64,000 nucleotides of DNA from Mycobacterium sp. 852002-51971_SCH5477799-a (GCF_001667145.1 NZ_LZIF01000034.1:1-64000); one strand, 5' to 3'. Shown: positions 48,545 to 60,035, counted from the stretch's first letter. Made by a program: numbers and translations. Notes: generated from the letters alone by a model not told the origin.

Positions 48545-48584
48545 CCAATCCCCATGCGCCCGGACGGCGGCGCATGGGGATTGG
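48545..48584. terminator. Strong hairpin after cfp2
   Basis: CCAATCCCCATGCGCC (48545-48560) and its perfect complement (48569-48584) form a 16-bp stem with an 8-nt loop. There is no U-run after it, as is common for mycobacterial terminators. It separates the two paralogous secreted-protein genes. The remainder of 48510-48818 shows no gene. Confidence 0.6.
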
Positions 48585-48818
48585 TGTGTAACGCCGGTAC
48601 GCACCGATTGGTCGGCCCGGCGGCATCAGCGCGTGTCCTCGCACAGTCGGCGCACAGTTCGGTCATGTTTGTTCCATATCGGTTCGCCGTAACGTATCGG
48701 TGCCCTGGCGCGAAGTACGAGACGCCAGGGGCACGCTGACACCGTCCACGCCGCCACCAACGGGCGATGCGGATGCTGATCGTGCGTCGAGATCCGTGCT
48801 CGTCTACAGGGGGGAACC

Positions 48819-49343
48819 ATGGGAACCATCAAGACCATTGCCACCGGGGTGGCGGCGCTGGCCATCGTCGGGGGCGTCGCCGGCGGCGTGGCCTCGAGCG
48901 CCACACCGCGTGCGCTGGCCGCCGGAGTGCGGCTCACCACCATCGGCGCGCCGCTTCCGCAAGACCCGCCGCCGGCGCAGCCGGTTGCGGGCGCCAACAT
49001 GCCCACTTCCGATCAGCTGACCGGCGTGCTCACCACCCTCGCAGACCCCAAGGTCTCCTTCTCCAACAAGAGCAACCTGGTGCAGGGCGGCATCAGCGGA
49101 ATGGCGGCGCACGTCGCTGACAAGAAGCTGCAGAAGGCGGCCAAGAACGGCGATCTGCCGCTGTCCTTCGGTGTCACCAACGTCCAGCCGGCCACGGACG
49201 GTTCGGCGACCGCCGACGTCGCGGTCTCCGGCCCCAAACTGACGTCGCCGGTCACGCAGAACGTCACGTTCGTCAGCCAGGGCGGCGGCTGGGTGCTGTC
49301 CCGGGCGTCGGCGATGGAGCTGCTGGAGGCCGCCGGTCAGTGA
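48819..49343 (+). CDS. Second Mtb12/CFP2-like secreted protein (tandem paralogue)
   Basis: A 174-residue protein with the same build as its upstream neighbour: signal peptide ([20 protein letters not shown]), [14 protein letters not shown] linker, then [60 protein letters not shown]. The matching order of motifs shows a tandem duplication. ATG 48819 follows GGGGGGAA. It converges on the ECF sigma gene with a 7-bp overlap. M. tuberculosis has only one copy here as far as I recall. Confidence 0.82.
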   Translation: MGTIKTIATGVAALAIVGGVAGGVASSATPRALAAGVRLTTIGAPLPQDPPPAQPVAGANMPTSDQLTGVLTTLADPKVSFSNKSNLVQGGISGMAAHVADKKLQKAAKNGDLPLSFGVTNVQPATDGSATADVAVSGPKLTSPVTQNVTFVSQGGGWVLSRASAMELLEAAGQ

Positions 49344-50230
49344 TCGGCGCGTAACGCGGGCAGGTTCAATCTGGCGATGCGCGCCCGATCCGCCAGCACG
49401 TCGATCGCGCGGATTCGGCCGTCGCGCACCACGAAACCCATGACGGATGCCGCGCGCCCGGCCATAAAGATCACCGCTCCGGCGGCGCCGTTCACGGTCG
49501 CGCTACGCACCTCGCGTTCCGGCCCGGCGTAACCGCGGGCCAGCTCGGCCACCGCGGACGCGCCCTCGGCGCGGAAGACGGCCGTGGCGCCGAAGTCACC
49601 GCGCAACACCACGTCGGGATGCAGCGCCGCGACCAGGCGGCCGAAGTCGCCACTGCGCCCTGCCGCGAAGAAGGCGTCCACAACCTCGCGTTGCGCAACC
49701 AAGGTGCCGTCGGGGGCCGGGTCCGCCTGCTCGATCCGCCGGCGGGCCCGGCTGGCCAGCTTGCGGGCCGCCTCCGGCGTTCGATCGACGATGGCCGCGA
49801 TCTGATCGAACGGCACGGTGAATACGTCGTGCAACACGAACGCCAGCCGCTCGGCCGGCGGCAGGGTGTCCAGCACCACGAACAGCGCCAGCCCCACCGC
49901 GTCGGCCAGCATCGCGCGTTGCTCGGGGTCGAATTCACCGACCGCTTCTACGATCGGGTCCGGCAGATGACCGGAAAGTTCCACGCCGTCGTGAGTCCGG
50001 CGGTCGCGCAACACGTTCAGGCAGATGCGCGCCACCACGGTGGTCAGCCAGGCGTCCAGGTTGCCGATGCGGTTTACGCCGTCCGACTCGGCGCTGCGGC
50101 TCAACCGCAGCCACGCCTCCTGCACCGCATCCTGAGCGTCGTCGATCGAGCCCAGCATGCGGTAGGCGATGGCGCCCAGCTGCGGTCGGGCCGCCTCGAA
50201 GCGAGCCGCCAACGACGGGTCGACCGTCAC
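49337..50230 (-). CDS. ECF41-type RNA polymerase sigma factor with SnoaL-like C-terminus (SigJ-like)
   Basis: A 297-residue protein: sigma region 2 ([20 protein letters not shown]), linker, region 4 ([20 protein letters not shown]), then a SnoaL-like extension ([20 protein letters not shown] and on). This fusion defines the ECF41/SigJ group, where the extension controls activity in place of an anti-sigma factor. GTG 50230 overlaps the stop of the upstream carboxymuconolactone-decarboxylase-like gene (GTGA), so I prefer it to GTG 50257. The partner gene matches the known ECF41 neighbourhood. Confidence 0.86.
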   Translation of the reverse strand: MTVDPSLAARFEAARPQLGAIAYRMLGSIDDAQDAVQEAWLRLSRSAESDGVNRIGNLDAWLTTVVARICLNVLRDRRTHDGVELSGHLPDPIVEAVGEFDPEQRAMLADAVGLALFVVLDTLPPAERLAFVLHDVFTVPFDQIAAIVDRTPEAARKLASRARRRIEQADPAPDGTLVAQREVVDAFFAAGRSGDFGRLVAALHPDVVLRGDFGATAVFRAEGASAVAELARGYAGPEREVRSATVNGAAGAVIFMAGRAASVMGFVVRDGRIRAIDVLADRARIARLNLPALRADH

Positions 50231-50823
50231 GGCCGGTCGGTCTCGGGTAACGCGCACACCCGATTGGCCGAAAAGCCCGACGACCCGATACCGAGGGCGA
50301 TGTTGAACCGGGCGCGCATGTTGCCCAGATTGATGACGTGGGTCAGGCCGACGAGCTGCGGTGCGTCGAAGTGGACGCGCAGCGCGCCGAAAAGTTCGTC
50401 GGTCACCTCAACCGGGGTGCGACTCATTGCGGCGGCGTACTCGAGGATCAGCTTGTCGACGTCGGAAAAGCAGACGGCGTTGCGGTAATTCGCCATCGCC
50501 AGCAACTCTTCGTCGGTGATGCCCCACTGCCGGGCGATCTGTGAGCCGAGGTCGATGCAGTATTCACAGCGCACCGTCGTCGCCGCCTTGAGCTCTGCCA
50601 GCGCACGGTGGCGGGGACTGAGGATGTCCAGTTTCGACTCGGCCTGTTCCAACTTGCCGTAGACGCTGAGCAATCGGGGGATGTGCGCATACATCCGCAG
50701 CGGCTCCAGCATCCCCGCGGTTTCGAGCCCGGCCATCTGTGCGAGCTTGCGCTTGGTGAAGAAGAAGGCGATTTTGGCGCCGAGGCCGGCGTCGCGGTCC
50801 GAGACTCCTTGCAGCCGTGGCAT
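50227..50823 (-). CDS. Carboxymuconolactone decarboxylase-family (AhpD-like) protein, ECF41 partner
   Basis: A 198-residue helical protein with the redox-type CxxC in ATTVRCEYCIDLGSQIARQW. ATG 50823 has AGGAGG six bases upstream; in-frame codons extend to 50901. It is translationally coupled to the ECF41 sigma factor gene, and genes of this family are established targets and partners of ECF41 sigma factors. The CxxC suggests a peroxidase or thiol-dependent activity; substrate unknown. Confidence 0.84.
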   Translation of the reverse strand: MPRLQGVSDRDAGLGAKIAFFFTKRKLAQMAGLETAGMLEPLRMYAHIPRLLSVYGKLEQAESKLDILSPRHRALAELKAATTVRCEYCIDLGSQIARQWGITDEELLAMANYRNAVCFSDVDKLILEYAAAMSRTPVEVTDELFGALRVHFDAPQLVGLTHVINLGNMRARFNIALGIGSSGFSANRVCALPETDRP

Positions 50824-50901
50824 GGCGATCCTCCTGGCAAGTTGTGGCGGGAAACCAACGTCCTTACTAGGTCGACACGCGGCGAGGCCCGAACGTGACA
50901 C

Positions 50902-51216
50902 TTACGCGGGCGAGCCCAGCGGCGTATCCATGTCGTACACCCGGGCATGCAGCACGGTGCGGTTCCGCAGCGCGGCGCGCACCGCACGATGCAGGCCGTC
51001 TTCGAGGTAGGTGGTGCCCTTCCACCGCACCGCGTGCGGAAAGAGATCGCCGTAGAAGGTGGAGTCTTCGGAGAGGAGGCGGTCCAGTGCGAGCACCGTT
51101 GTCGTGGTGACCAATTCGTCGAGCCGGATCTGTTGCGGCGGTATTTGGGACCAATCCCGATAGGACAGGTTGTGCTCGGGATACGGCTTGCCGTCACGCA
51201 CGCCCTTGAAGATCAT
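50902..51216 (-). CDS. Conserved mycobacterial protein (Rv2375-like)
   Basis: A 104-residue protein beginning MIFKGVRDGKPYPEHNLSYR and containing LDELVTTTTVLALDRLLSED and TYLEDGLHRAVRAALRNR. It closely resembles, from memory, the small conserved gene beside hrcA in M. tuberculosis; some annotations call it a VapB-type antitoxin, but no toxin partner is adjacent here. No signal peptide or membrane segment. Function unknown. The 243 bp between it and hrcA show no CIRCE repeat. Confidence 0.75.
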   Translation of the reverse strand: MIFKGVRDGKPYPEHNLSYRDWSQIPPQQIRLDELVTTTTVLALDRLLSEDSTFYGDLFPHAVRWKGTTYLEDGLHRAVRAALRNRTVLHARVYDMDTPLGSPA

Positions 51217-51345
51217 CGGCCGAACTTTCTCGACTCATTGCTGTGGCCCGACCGGTTCATTCTGGAAAGGCTAGCCGGACTGATGATCGGCAGCACCGAT
51301 GCGTTCCGAGAAAGTTTCCGGCGGCCGCCAGCGTCGCCGCGATGA

Positions 51346-52491
<1,146 letters not shown>

Positions 52492-52547
52492 ACGCGCACC
52501 CGCAGGGTGGGTAGGCGCGGGATAGACCAGGTATAGGAGAGTCAAGC

Positions 52548-53699
52548 GTGGCACGCGATTACTACGGGCTGCTAGGCGTGAGCAGAAACGCCAGCGACGC
52601 GGAAATCAAGCGCGCGTACCGCAAGCTGGCGCGCGAACTGCATCCCGACGTCAACCCCGACCAGGCCGCCCAGGCCAAATTCCAGGAGATCAGTGCCGCC
52701 TACGAGGTGCTGAGCGACCCCGAGAAGCGGCGGATCGTCGACCTGGGTGGGGACCCGCTGGAGAACGCGGCCGCGGCCGGCGGCGGTTTCGGCGGATTCG
52801 GCGGCGGCGGCCTGGGCGATGTCTTCGAGGCTTTCTTCGGCGGCGGCTTCAGTGGCGGCGGGACCTCCCGCGGTCCCATCGGGCGGGTGCGCCCGGGCTC
52901 GGACTCGCTGCTGCGGATGCGCCTCGACCTCGAAGAGTGCGCCACCGGTGTGACGAAGCAGGTCACCGTCGACACCGCGGTGCTGTGTGACCGGTGCCAG
53001 GGCAAGGGCACCAACGGCGATTCGGTACCGGTGCCCTGCGACACCTGCGGTGGCCGCGGTGAGGTGCAGACGGTGCAGCGCTCGCTGCTGGGACAGGTGA
53101 TGACGTCGCGACCGTGTCCGACGTGCCGTGGCGTCGGCGTCGTCATCCCCGACCCGTGCCACCAGTGCATGGGCGACGGCCGGGTGCGGGCCCGCCGCGA
53201 GATCAGCGTCAAGATCCCGGCCGGCGTCGGCGACGGGATGCGGGTGCGGCTCGCCGCGCAGGGCGAGGTCGGGCCCGGTGGTGGACCGGCCGGTGACCTG
53301 TACGTCGAGGTGCACGAACAGGCCCACGACGTCTTCGTCCGCGAAGGCGACGACCTGCACTGCACGGTTTCGGTGCCAATGGTTGACGCGGCGCTGGGCG
53401 TCACCGTCACCGTCGATGCCATTTTGGACGGCGTCAGCGAGATCACCATTCCGCCCGGCACCCAACCGGCTTCGGTCATCAGCCTGCGCGGCCACGGCAT
53501 GCCGCACCTGCGGTCCGGCACTCGGGGCGATCTGCATGTGCACATCGAGGTGGTGGTTCCCGCCCGGCTGGACCACCGCGACACCGAATTGCTGCGCGAG
53601 CTGAAAACTCGCCGCAGCCGCGACGTGCCCGAGGTCCGCTCGACCCACGCCGGCGGAGGCTTGTTCAGCCGGCTCCGCGAGACCTTCACCGGGCGCTAG
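52548..53699 (+). CDS. dnaJ2: Chaperone DnaJ2
   Basis: A 383-residue type I J-protein, cochaperone of DnaK. J domain with HPD at 32-34, Gly/Phe-rich linker (about 75-110), four zinc-finger repeats ([32 protein letters not shown]), then the two substrate-binding barrels. GTG 52548 has AGGAGA upstream. It lies directly after hrcA, as in the heat-shock operon of other mycobacteria, and 16 bp before rsmE. Confidence 0.93.
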   Translation: MARDYYGLLGVSRNASDAEIKRAYRKLARELHPDVNPDQAAQAKFQEISAAYEVLSDPEKRRIVDLGGDPLENAAAAGGGFGGFGGGGLGDVFEAFFGGGFSGGGTSRGPIGRVRPGSDSLLRMRLDLEECATGVTKQVTVDTAVLCDRCQGKGTNGDSVPVPCDTCGGRGEVQTVQRSLLGQVMTSRPCPTCRGVGVVIPDPCHQCMGDGRVRARREISVKIPAGVGDGMRVRLAAQGEVGPGGGPAGDLYVEVHEQAHDVFVREGDDLHCTVSVPMVDAALGVTVTVDAILDGVSEITIPPGTQPASVISLRGHGMPHLRSGTRGDLHVHIEVVVPARLDHRDTELLRELKTRRSRDVPEVRSTHAGGGLFSRLRETFTGR

Positions 53700-53715
53700 T
53701 CCCGGAGGCGCGCAC

Positions 53716-54567
53716 ATGGTCGCGACCCTGTTCTACCTCGACGAGCTGCCCGAGCCCGGCTCGCTCGCGGTACTGGGCGGTGACGAGGGTTTTCACGCCG
53801 CCACCGTGCGGCGGATTCGCCCCGGCGAGCGACTCGTGCTCGGCGACGGCGCCGGAGCCCTGGCTCACTGCGAGGTGGAACATGCCGGGCGCGACGGGTT
53901 GCGGGCACGGGTGCTCGAGCGCTGGAGCGTCGCGCCGGGGTCCCCGGCCGTGACGGTGGTGCAGGCGCTGCCGAAGTCGGAGCGTTCGGAGCTGGCCGTC
54001 GAGCTGGCCACTGAGGCGGGCGCCGACGCCTTCGTGGCGTGGCAGGCCGCGCGATGCGTGGCCAACTGGCAGGGCAATCGGGCCGACAAGGGGTTACGCC
54101 GATGGCGTGCCGTCGTCCGGTCTGCGGCCCGGCAGTCCCGTCGGGCGCACATCCCGGCGGTCGACGGCGTGCTGTCCACCGCCGAGCTGGCGCGGCGGGT
54201 CCGCGACGAGGTGGCCGCAGGCGCGACGGCGCTGGCCTTGCACGAGTCGGCCACCAGCCGACTCGCGGATATCGAGCTGGCACAAGCGAAATCACTGCTG
54301 CTGCTGGTCGGTCCAGAAGGTGGGATCGCCGAAGACGAGATGGCAGCGTTGTCCGACGCGGGCGCGGCGGCGGTGCGGCTCGGGCCCCAGGTGCTGCGGA
54401 CGTCGACGGCCGCGGCGGTGGCCCTGGGCGCGCTCGGGGTGCTGACCCCGCGCTGGGACCGGCGCGGCGATGTGCCGGCAAATGGCATTTCACAGCAGGT
54501 TCGCGACATCGGCGCGTCGTCGTCGAGTACGTTGCTGAACACTGACCAACCCGGGCCCTCGGCGTAG
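53716..54567 (+). CDS. rsmE: 16S rRNA m3U1498 methyltransferase RsmE
   Basis: The protein has the PUA-like N-terminus ([20 protein letters not shown]) and the SPOUT-fold C-terminus: [49 protein letters not shown] and [20 protein letters not shown]. It methylates U1498 in the ribosome decoding centre. At 283 residues it is about 30 longer than usual; the extra C-terminal stretch ([16 protein letters not shown]...) is Ser-rich and may be a read-on of the frame. phoH follows after 56 bp. Confidence 0.9.
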   Translation: MVATLFYLDELPEPGSLAVLGGDEGFHAATVRRIRPGERLVLGDGAGALAHCEVEHAGRDGLRARVLERWSVAPGSPAVTVVQALPKSERSELAVELATEAGADAFVAWQAARCVANWQGNRADKGLRRWRAVVRSAARQSRRAHIPAVDGVLSTAELARRVRDEVAAGATALALHESATSRLADIELAQAKSLLLLVGPEGGIAEDEMAALSDAGAAAVRLGPQVLRTSTAAAVALGALGVLTPRWDRRGDVPANGISQQVRDIGASSSSTLLNTDQPGPSA

Positions 54568-54623
54568 ACTGAGACGGCCCAGCAACCCACCGACAAGCCG
54601 AGAAAGCAGGCATCGAGAGCCAC

Positions 54624-55682
54624 GTGACACCCCGCGAGACCAGCGCTGCTGACGCAGCCGGAGCCGTCCCGGCCTCTGCTCAGGTTCGCAGCAGCATCGA
54701 TGTTCCGCCCGATGTCGTGATGGGCCTGTTGGGTTCGGCGGACCAGAACCTGCGGGCCCTGGAGCGCAGCTTGGACGCCGATTTGCACGTGCGCGGCAAT
54801 GCGATCACCCTCGCCGGTGCGCCCGCCGATGTCGCGCTCGCCGAGCGGGTGATCTCCGAACTGGTCGCCATCGTTGCCGGGGGTCAGTCGTTGAGCCCGG
54901 AGGTGGTTCGCCACAGCGTCGCCATGCTGGCCGGCACCGATAACGAGTCGCCGGCCGAAGTGCTGACGTTGGACGTCTTGTCGCGGCGCGGAAAGACGAT
55001 CCGGCCCAAGACGCTCAACCAGAAGCGCTACGTCGACGCCATCGACGCCAACACCATCGTCTTCGGGGTCGGACCGGCCGGCACCGGCAAGACGTATCTG
55101 GCGATGGCCAAGGCGGTCAACGCCCTGCAGACTAAACAGGTCAGCCGCATCATCCTGACCCGCCCGGCCGTGGAAGCCGGTGAGCGCCTTGGCTTTTTGC
55201 CCGGCACCCTCAGCGAGAAGATCGATCCGTATCTGCGGCCGTTGTATGACGCGCTGTACGACATGATGGATCCCGAGCTGATCCCAAAACTGATGACCGC
55301 CGGAGTCATCGAGGTGGCGCCGCTGGCGTATATGCGCGGCCGGACCCTCAATTCCGCGTTCATCGTCCTGGACGAGGCGCAGAACACCACCGCCGAGCAG
55401 ATGAAGATGTTCCTCACCCGACTCGGCTTCGGATCGAAGATCGTTGTCACCGGCGACATCACTCAGGTCGACCTTCCGGGCGGCGCCAAGTCGGGCCTGC
55501 GCTCGGCGATGGAAATCCTGGACAGCGTGGAAGACATCCACGTCGCGGAGCTGACCAGCGTGGATGTGGTCCGCCACCGGCTGGTCTCGGAGATCGTCGA
55601 CGCCTATGCGAAGTTTGAAGAACCCGACCTGACGATGAATCGGGCGTCGCGGCGGGCGGCCGGCTCGCGTGGTCGTCGATAA
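54624..55682 (+). CDS. phoH: PhoH-like ATPase
   Basis: The 352-residue protein has a KH-like N-terminal part (about 20-90). The PhoH core follows: Walker A GPAGTGKTYLAMAKAV near residue 150, RPAVEAGERLGFLPG, Walker B FIVLDEAQNT, and VVTGDITQVDLP. PhoH proteins are RNA-linked ATPases usually encoded next to YbeY, as here. It starts GTG 54624. In M. tuberculosis a PE_PGRS gene and small genes lie between rsmE and phoH; they are absent here. Confidence 0.9.
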   Translation: MTPRETSAADAAGAVPASAQVRSSIDVPPDVVMGLLGSADQNLRALERSLDADLHVRGNAITLAGAPADVALAERVISELVAIVAGGQSLSPEVVRHSVAMLAGTDNESPAEVLTLDVLSRRGKTIRPKTLNQKRYVDAIDANTIVFGVGPAGTGKTYLAMAKAVNALQTKQVSRIILTRPAVEAGERLGFLPGTLSEKIDPYLRPLYDALYDMMDPELIPKLMTAGVIEVAPLAYMRGRTLNSAFIVLDEAQNTTAEQMKMFLTRLGFGSKIVVTGDITQVDLPGGAKSGLRSAMEILDSVEDIHVAELTSVDVVRHRLVSEIVDAYAKFEEPDLTMNRASRRAAGSRGRR

Positions 55683-55703
55683 TGGTTGCGGTGAGTGGGT
55701 TCT

Positions 55704-56237
55704 ATGAGCATTGAGGTATCCAACGAATCGGGTATCGACGTCTCTGAGGCCGAACTGATCAGCGTCGCGCGGTTTGTCATCGCCAAGATGGACGTCAACC
55801 CGGCTGCCGAGCTGTCCATGGTGCTGCTGGACACCGCCGCGATGGCCGACCTGCACATGCGCTGGATGGACCTGCCCGGCCCGACCGACGTGATGAGCTT
55901 TCCGATGGACGAGCTCGAGCCGGGTGGGCGCCCGGATGCCCCCGAGCCGGGACCCTCGATGCTGGGCGACATCGTGCTGTGCCCGGAATTCGCGGCCGGC
56001 CAGGCCGCCTCGGCGGGCCACAGTCTGGGGCACGAGCTGGCGCTGCTGGCCATCCACGGCGTGCTTCACCTGATCGGCTACGACCACGCCGAGCCGGACG
56101 AGGAGAAGGAGATGTTCGCCCTGCAGGACCGGCTGCTCGAAGAATGGGTCGCCGATCAGGTCGAGGCCTACCATCAGCACCGCCAAGAGGAGCGGGACCG
56201 GCGATTGATAGACAAGTCAAGGTATTTCGACAATTGA
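55704..56237 (+). CDS. ybeY: Endoribonuclease YbeY
   Basis: A 177-residue metal-dependent RNase in rRNA maturation and ribosome quality control. The zinc site is [20 protein letters not shown], with the upstream substrate motif [18 protein letters not shown] 55704 is preferred over the in-frame GTG at 55695. The last codons ([11 protein letters not shown] 56235-56237) lie in a 25-bp sequence repeated 1.37 kb downstream at 57581. Its stop overlaps the TTG start of the surface-protein gene. Confidence 0.92.
   Translation: MSIEVSNESGIDVSEAELISVARFVIAKMDVNPAAELSMVLLDTAAMADLHMRWMDLPGPTDVMSFPMDELEPGGRPDAPEPGPSMLGDIVLCPEFAAGQAASAGHSLGHELALLAIHGVLHLIGYDHAEPDEEKEMFALQDRLLEEWVADQVEAYHQHRQEERDRRLIDKSRYFDN
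56213..56237. repeat. 25-bp direct repeat, copy 1 (ybeY end)
   Basis: This stretch at the ybeY stop and the one at 57581-57605 match at 23 of 25 positions (mismatches at positions 12 and 14). Both end CGACAATTGA, where TTG is the start of the next gene and TGA the stop of the previous one. The pair flanks the surface-protein gene. Confidence 0.7.
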
Positions 56238-57514
56238 GGCTATTCAGGATTTTGGCGGCAGCCGCCATCGCGTTCGCGCCGTTGCCGGTGTGGGTCACGA
56301 CCGACACCGAGGCGCGTGCAGCCCCGTGTGCGGGTGCGGGATCGAACCCCGTCGCCTGCGACCACTGCATGTTCTACGTGAACGCCTATCACACGGCGAA
56401 CGTGTGCAACGAGGACCGCCACGGCGTCCAAGGGCCCCCAAGCAACGCCCCGTCACCGGTTCCGCACGTTCCCATTCCGGTGTATGAGCCGCCCCCCATC
56501 CCGCCGCCGGGGGACAGCCCGCTGGTTCTTCCGCCGCCCGACTCCGGTCACCACCCCGTCCCGGTGGTGGAGATCAACCCGCCGGGCCCGGACACACCAC
56601 GAAATGCCCCGGTGGTGGCACCGCCGCGGGGGCTGGATGCGCCGTCGCTGGCGATCGCGGCGGCCAAGGCCGCACCGCTGACGCGTGTCGACCCCGCCAA
56701 CCCACCAAAGCCGCCCACCCAAGTTGATTTCGACCAGCAGGTGCAGAACGTCGTGAGTTCCCACCGGGACAATGTGGACATCCTCAAGGTTGACGATCAG
56801 AAGTTCATCCGGCCGCGCCACTGGGACTACCTCGACTACGACGATGCCTATCGCCGTCCGACGATCTACAACCCGCTCAGTCAGCCGGTTACGTTCCGTT
56901 ACTTCTACAACGGCGCTTACCAGCAGGCGTATTTGCCGCGCGGAGCGCGGATGGTGCTCGACGCCACCACCGTCGGCGTCGTCCCGTTCACCGCGGTCAG
57001 CGACAGCTACGTCGCGGCCGGCAGCTTCTACGGCGCCGGTTCGACACCGCCGAACGAACCCAACGGCGCGACGGCGCCGGACCGCAAACCGGCGCCCCCG
57101 AAACTCTACGAGAACGTCACGGTGTCCGTTCCGGCCAAAAGCGAGATCGTCGAAGTGGGCCATGTGGCGGTGGTTGGTCACGACGCTAGCCAGCCCGCCG
57201 GCGGCCAGGACACCTTCCTGTTCGACGATTCCACGCTGGCCTGGGGGCAGATCGACAACTCGAGCAGCGCCCCCGCGCAGATCAGGGTGATCAAGACCCA
57301 GCCGACGCCGGGCGTCGGGCCAACCGACGATGGCAGCTTCTTGGTGCTGCTTGCCGTCCACCACCAGGAACCCGGTCTACCCCACCAATCGGCGTGGGCT
57401 CTGCCGCTGCGTTTCGGCGGGTTTGCGGTAGTCGTGGGCTTGATCGCCTGGCTGCTCAACCGCCGGAATCGAAGCGAGGAGCAGAGAGCTGAGGAGCAGA
57501 AGGCCGACACCTAG
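56234..57514 (+). CDS. Secreted, C-terminally membrane-anchored Pro-rich surface protein
   Basis: From TTG 56234 the 426-residue product has a signal peptide ([18 protein letters not shown], likely cleavage after EARA) and a small Cys-containing segment ([19 protein letters not shown]). A proline-rich spacer follows (about 70-140), then a folded domain (about 165-385) with [20 protein letters not shown], and a C-terminal membrane helix ([18 protein letters not shown]). No family is recognised. The TTG overlaps the ybeY stop, so it is translationally coupled. It is flanked by the 25-bp repeats and sits between two genes adjacent in M. tuberculosis, so it looks inserted. Confidence 0.72.
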   Translation: MRLFRILAAAAIAFAPLPVWVTTDTEARAAPCAGAGSNPVACDHCMFYVNAYHTANVCNEDRHGVQGPPSNAPSPVPHVPIPVYEPPPIPPPGDSPLVLPPPDSGHHPVPVVEINPPGPDTPRNAPVVAPPRGLDAPSLAIAAAKAAPLTRVDPANPPKPPTQVDFDQQVQNVVSSHRDNVDILKVDDQKFIRPRHWDYLDYDDAYRRPTIYNPLSQPVTFRYFYNGAYQQAYLPRGARMVLDATTVGVVPFTAVSDSYVAAGSFYGAGSTPPNEPNGATAPDRKPAPPKLYENVTVSVPAKSEIVEVGHVAVVGHDASQPAGGQDTFLFDDSTLAWGQIDNSSSAPAQIRVIKTQPTPGVGPTDDGSFLVLLAVHHQEPGLPHQSAWALPLRFGGFAVVVGLIAWLLNRRNRSEEQRAEEQKADT

Positions 57515-57575
57515 CGGTCGCCGTTCTCGACACCGACAAACCGCTAAGCTGCAGTTCAACGCCACAGGGGAGTCA

Positions 57576-57605
57576 GTGACCAAGTCAAGGTTTGTCGACA
57601 ATTGA
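57576..57605 (+). CDS. Nine-codon mini-ORF, relic of the ybeY 3' end, coupled to the corC-like gene
   Basis: GTG 57576 to TGA 57603-57605 encodes MTKSRFVDN, mirroring the YbeY end [14 protein letters not shown] lies just upstream. Its stop overlaps the TTG start of the corC-like gene (57602) exactly as the ybeY stop overlaps the inserted gene. It may let ribosomes terminate and reinitiate at the corC-like start, replacing lost coupling to ybeY. Confidence 0.5.
   Translation: MTKSRFVDN
57581..57605. repeat. 25-bp direct repeat, copy 2 (before the corC-like gene)
   Basis: Second copy of the ybeY-end sequence (23 of 25 identical to 56213-56237), placed so that its final TTGA provides the start codon of the corC-like gene. 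It marks the right edge of the inserted surface-protein gene. Confidence 0.7.
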
Positions 57606-58912
57606 CGGGCTGGTCTGAGCTACTCGGTGCAGTCGCGCTGATTGCGCTGGGCGGACTGTTCGCGGCGATCGACGCCGCCATCAGCACGGTGTCGCTGGCC
57701 CGGGTTCAGGAGTTGGTACGCGACGAGCGGCCCGGCGCGGTGGCGTTGTCCAAGGTGATGTCGGAACGGCCGCGCTACATCAACCTGGTGGTGCTGTTGC
57801 GGATCGCCTGCGAGATCACCGCGACCGTGCTGCTGGTGGTGTTCCTCTACGACAACTTCGGGCTGAAATGGGGATTGTTCGGCGCAGCCGCCATCATGGT
57901 GGTGACCAGCTTCGTCGTCATGGGAGTGGGGCCACGCACCCTTGGCCGTCAAAACGCCTATTCCATCGCGCTGACGACAGTGCTTCCGTTGCAAGCTATC
58001 TCGTGGCTGTTGATGCCGATCAGCCGGTTGCTGGTGGTCTTGGGTAATGCGGTGACTCCCGGCCGCGGCCTGCGGAACGGCCCATTCGCCTCAGAGATCG
58101 AACTGCGCGAAGTCGTCGACCTGGCCCAGCAGCGCGGCGTGGTCGCGGCCGAAGAGCGCAGGATGATCCAGTCGGTCTTCGAACTGGGTGACACCCCGGC
58201 CCGCGAGGTGATGGTGCCGCGCACCGAGATGATCTGGATCGAGAGCGACAAGTTCGCCAGCCAGGCCATCAACTTGGCGGTGCGCAGCGGGCATTCCCGC
58301 ATCCCCGTGATCGGCGAGAACGTCGACGATATCGTCGGCGTCGTGTATTTGAAAGACCTTGTCCAGCAGACGGTTTTGTCTGGCGATGGCGGCCGGACCC
58401 CGCCGGTCTCCAAGGTGATGCGCCCGGCGGTATTCGTGCCAGACTCCAAGCCTTTGGACTCGCTGCTGCGCGAAATGCAGCGCGACCGCAACCATATGGC
58501 TCTTCTCGTCGACGAGTACGGCGCAATCGCCGGCCTGGTCAGCATCGAGGACGTGCTGGAAGAAATCGTCGGTGAGATCGCCGACGAGTACGACGAGGCG
58601 GAGACGGCGCCGATAGAAGAGTTGGGCGACAAGTACTTCCGGGTGTCGGCGCGATTGCCGATCGAAGACCTGGGCGAGCTGTATGACGTGGAATTCGACG
58701 ACGATCTCGATGTCGACACCGTGGGCGGCCTGCTCGCACTGGAATTGGGCCGGGTACCGCTGCCCGGCGCCGAGGTGGTTTCACACGGTCTGCGGCTGCG
58801 GGCCGAAGGCGGCACCGATCACCGCGGCCGGGTGCGAATCAACACGGTTCTGCTCAGCCCGGTCGAATCCGGCGATTCCCCCGATGGCCAGGGACCCGGG
58901 CAGAATGACTGA
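57602..58912 (+). CDS. CorC/HlyC-like membrane protein with CNNM (DUF21), CBS pair and transporter-associated domain
   Basis: The 436-residue protein has an N-terminal CNNM-type membrane domain (about 1-150; for example [20 protein letters not shown]). Two CBS motifs follow (about 195-320: [54 protein letters not shown]), then a CorC_HlyC domain ([18 protein letters not shown]). Such proteins are linked to magnesium or other cation export. TTG 57602 overlaps the mini-ORF stop. era begins within its last 8 bp. It matches the gene following ybeY in M. tuberculosis. Confidence 0.88.
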   Translation: MTGWSELLGAVALIALGGLFAAIDAAISTVSLARVQELVRDERPGAVALSKVMSERPRYINLVVLLRIACEITATVLLVVFLYDNFGLKWGLFGAAAIMVVTSFVVMGVGPRTLGRQNAYSIALTTVLPLQAISWLLMPISRLLVVLGNAVTPGRGLRNGPFASEIELREVVDLAQQRGVVAAEERRMIQSVFELGDTPAREVMVPRTEMIWIESDKFASQAINLAVRSGHSRIPVIGENVDDIVGVVYLKDLVQQTVLSGDGGRTPPVSKVMRPAVFVPDSKPLDSLLREMQRDRNHMALLVDEYGAIAGLVSIEDVLEEIVGEIADEYDEAETAPIEELGDKYFRVSARLPIEDLGELYDVEFDDDLDVDTVGGLLALELGRVPLPGAEVVSHGLRLRAEGGTDHRGRVRINTVLLSPVESGDSPDGQGPGQND

Positions 58913-59804
58913 ATTCCGTTCCGGTTTCGTGTGTTTGGTCGGCCGCCCCAACACCGGGAAATCGACGCTGACGAACGCGCTCGTCGGGAGCAAGGTCGCG
59001 ATCACCTCGATGCGGCCACAGACGACCCGGCACACCATCCGCGGCATTGTGCATCGCGACGACTTTCAGATCATCCTGGTCGACACGCCGGGTCTGCATC
59101 GCCCGCGTACCCTCCTTGGCCAGCGGCTGAACGACCTTGTGCGCGATACCTATTCCGAAGTCGACGTGATCGGGTTGTGCATTCCGGCCGACGAAGCGAT
59201 CGGTCCGGGGGACCGGTGGATCGTCGAACAGATCCGTTCGACCGCGCCGAAGACGACTCTGGTCGCAATCGTGACCAAGATCGACAAGACGCCCAGGGAC
59301 CGGGTAGCCGCGCAGCTGGTGGCGGTCAGCGAGCTGGTCGGTGACTCGGCCGAGATCGTCCCGGTGTCGGCTCTGACCGGGGCGCAGGTCGACATCTTGA
59401 TCGACGTGCTGGCCGCCGCACTGCCGCCCGGCCCGGCCTACTATCCCGACGGTGAGCTGACCGACGAACCAGAAGAGGTCCTGATGGCCGAGCTCATTCG
59501 GGAGGCCGCCCTCGAGGGCGTTCGTGACGAGCTGCCGCATTCGTTGGCGGTGGTGATCGACGAGGTCAACGCGCGGGCGGACCGCGACGATCTGATCGAC
59601 GTCCACGCCCTGCTTTACGTCGAACGCGACAGCCAGAAGGGAATCGTCATCGGCAAAGGCGGCGCACGGTTGCGCGAGGTTGGTACCGCCGCGCGTGCCC
59701 AGATCGAAAAGTTGTTGGGCACCAAGGTTTACCTCGACTTGCGCGTCAAGGTTGCCAAAAATTGGCAGAGCGACCCCAAACAGCTTGGCCGACTCGGGTT
59801 TTAG
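58905..59804 (+). CDS. era: GTPase Era
   Basis: A 299-residue GTPase in 30S ribosome assembly. G1 GRPNTGKST (13-21), G3 [15 protein letters not shown]4 TKID, and the C-terminal KH domain with [21 protein letters not shown] 58905 overlaps the corC-like stop by 8 bp. The small gene I recall between these two in M. tuberculosis is missing. It ends before a 230-bp gap. Confidence 0.93.
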   Translation: MTEFRSGFVCLVGRPNTGKSTLTNALVGSKVAITSMRPQTTRHTIRGIVHRDDFQIILVDTPGLHRPRTLLGQRLNDLVRDTYSEVDVIGLCIPADEAIGPGDRWIVEQIRSTAPKTTLVAIVTKIDKTPRDRVAAQLVAVSELVGDSAEIVPVSALTGAQVDILIDVLAAALPPGPAYYPDGELTDEPEEVLMAELIREAALEGVRDELPHSLAVVIDEVNARADRDDLIDVHALLYVERDSQKGIVIGKGGARLREVGTAARAQIEKLLGTKVYLDLRVKVAKNWQSDPKQLGRLGF

Positions 59805-59875
59805 GGGTCACACCCGACCGACGCGCGCCCGCAGCACGGACCCGACGCGCCCGTACCAATAGGTGAGTCTCATCC

Positions 59876-59897
59876 GTGCTAGCGCCGGTGCTAGCGC
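59876..59897 (+). repeat. Tandem GTGCTAGCGC repeat
   Basis: GTGCTAGCGC occurs at 59876-59885 and 59888-59897, 12 bp apart, followed by CAATTGGAATTG. The CTAG-centred halves resemble antitoxin-type operators, but no antitoxin gene follows; the nearest coding trace is the SDR relic at 60036. The rest of 59805-60035 shows nothing. Confidence 0.35.
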
Positions 59898-60035
59898 AAT
59901 TGGAATTGCCCATATACCGGGCACAGGCTACGCGCGTGACTCATGTGAATGTTGATGTGCGACGTCACGGCGCGCCCGCGACGCGCCGCGGGTGCGAGTA
60001 GGTTTGGTCCACTTTGTCACGGGTAGCCGCGGCCT

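Noticed and set aside
53865..56186. Long minus-strand reading frame (773 codons) opposite rsmE, phoH and ybeY
   Set aside because: It is the antisense shadow of three conserved genes in GC-rich DNA; its translation is rich in Arg, His and Gln with no domain motif.
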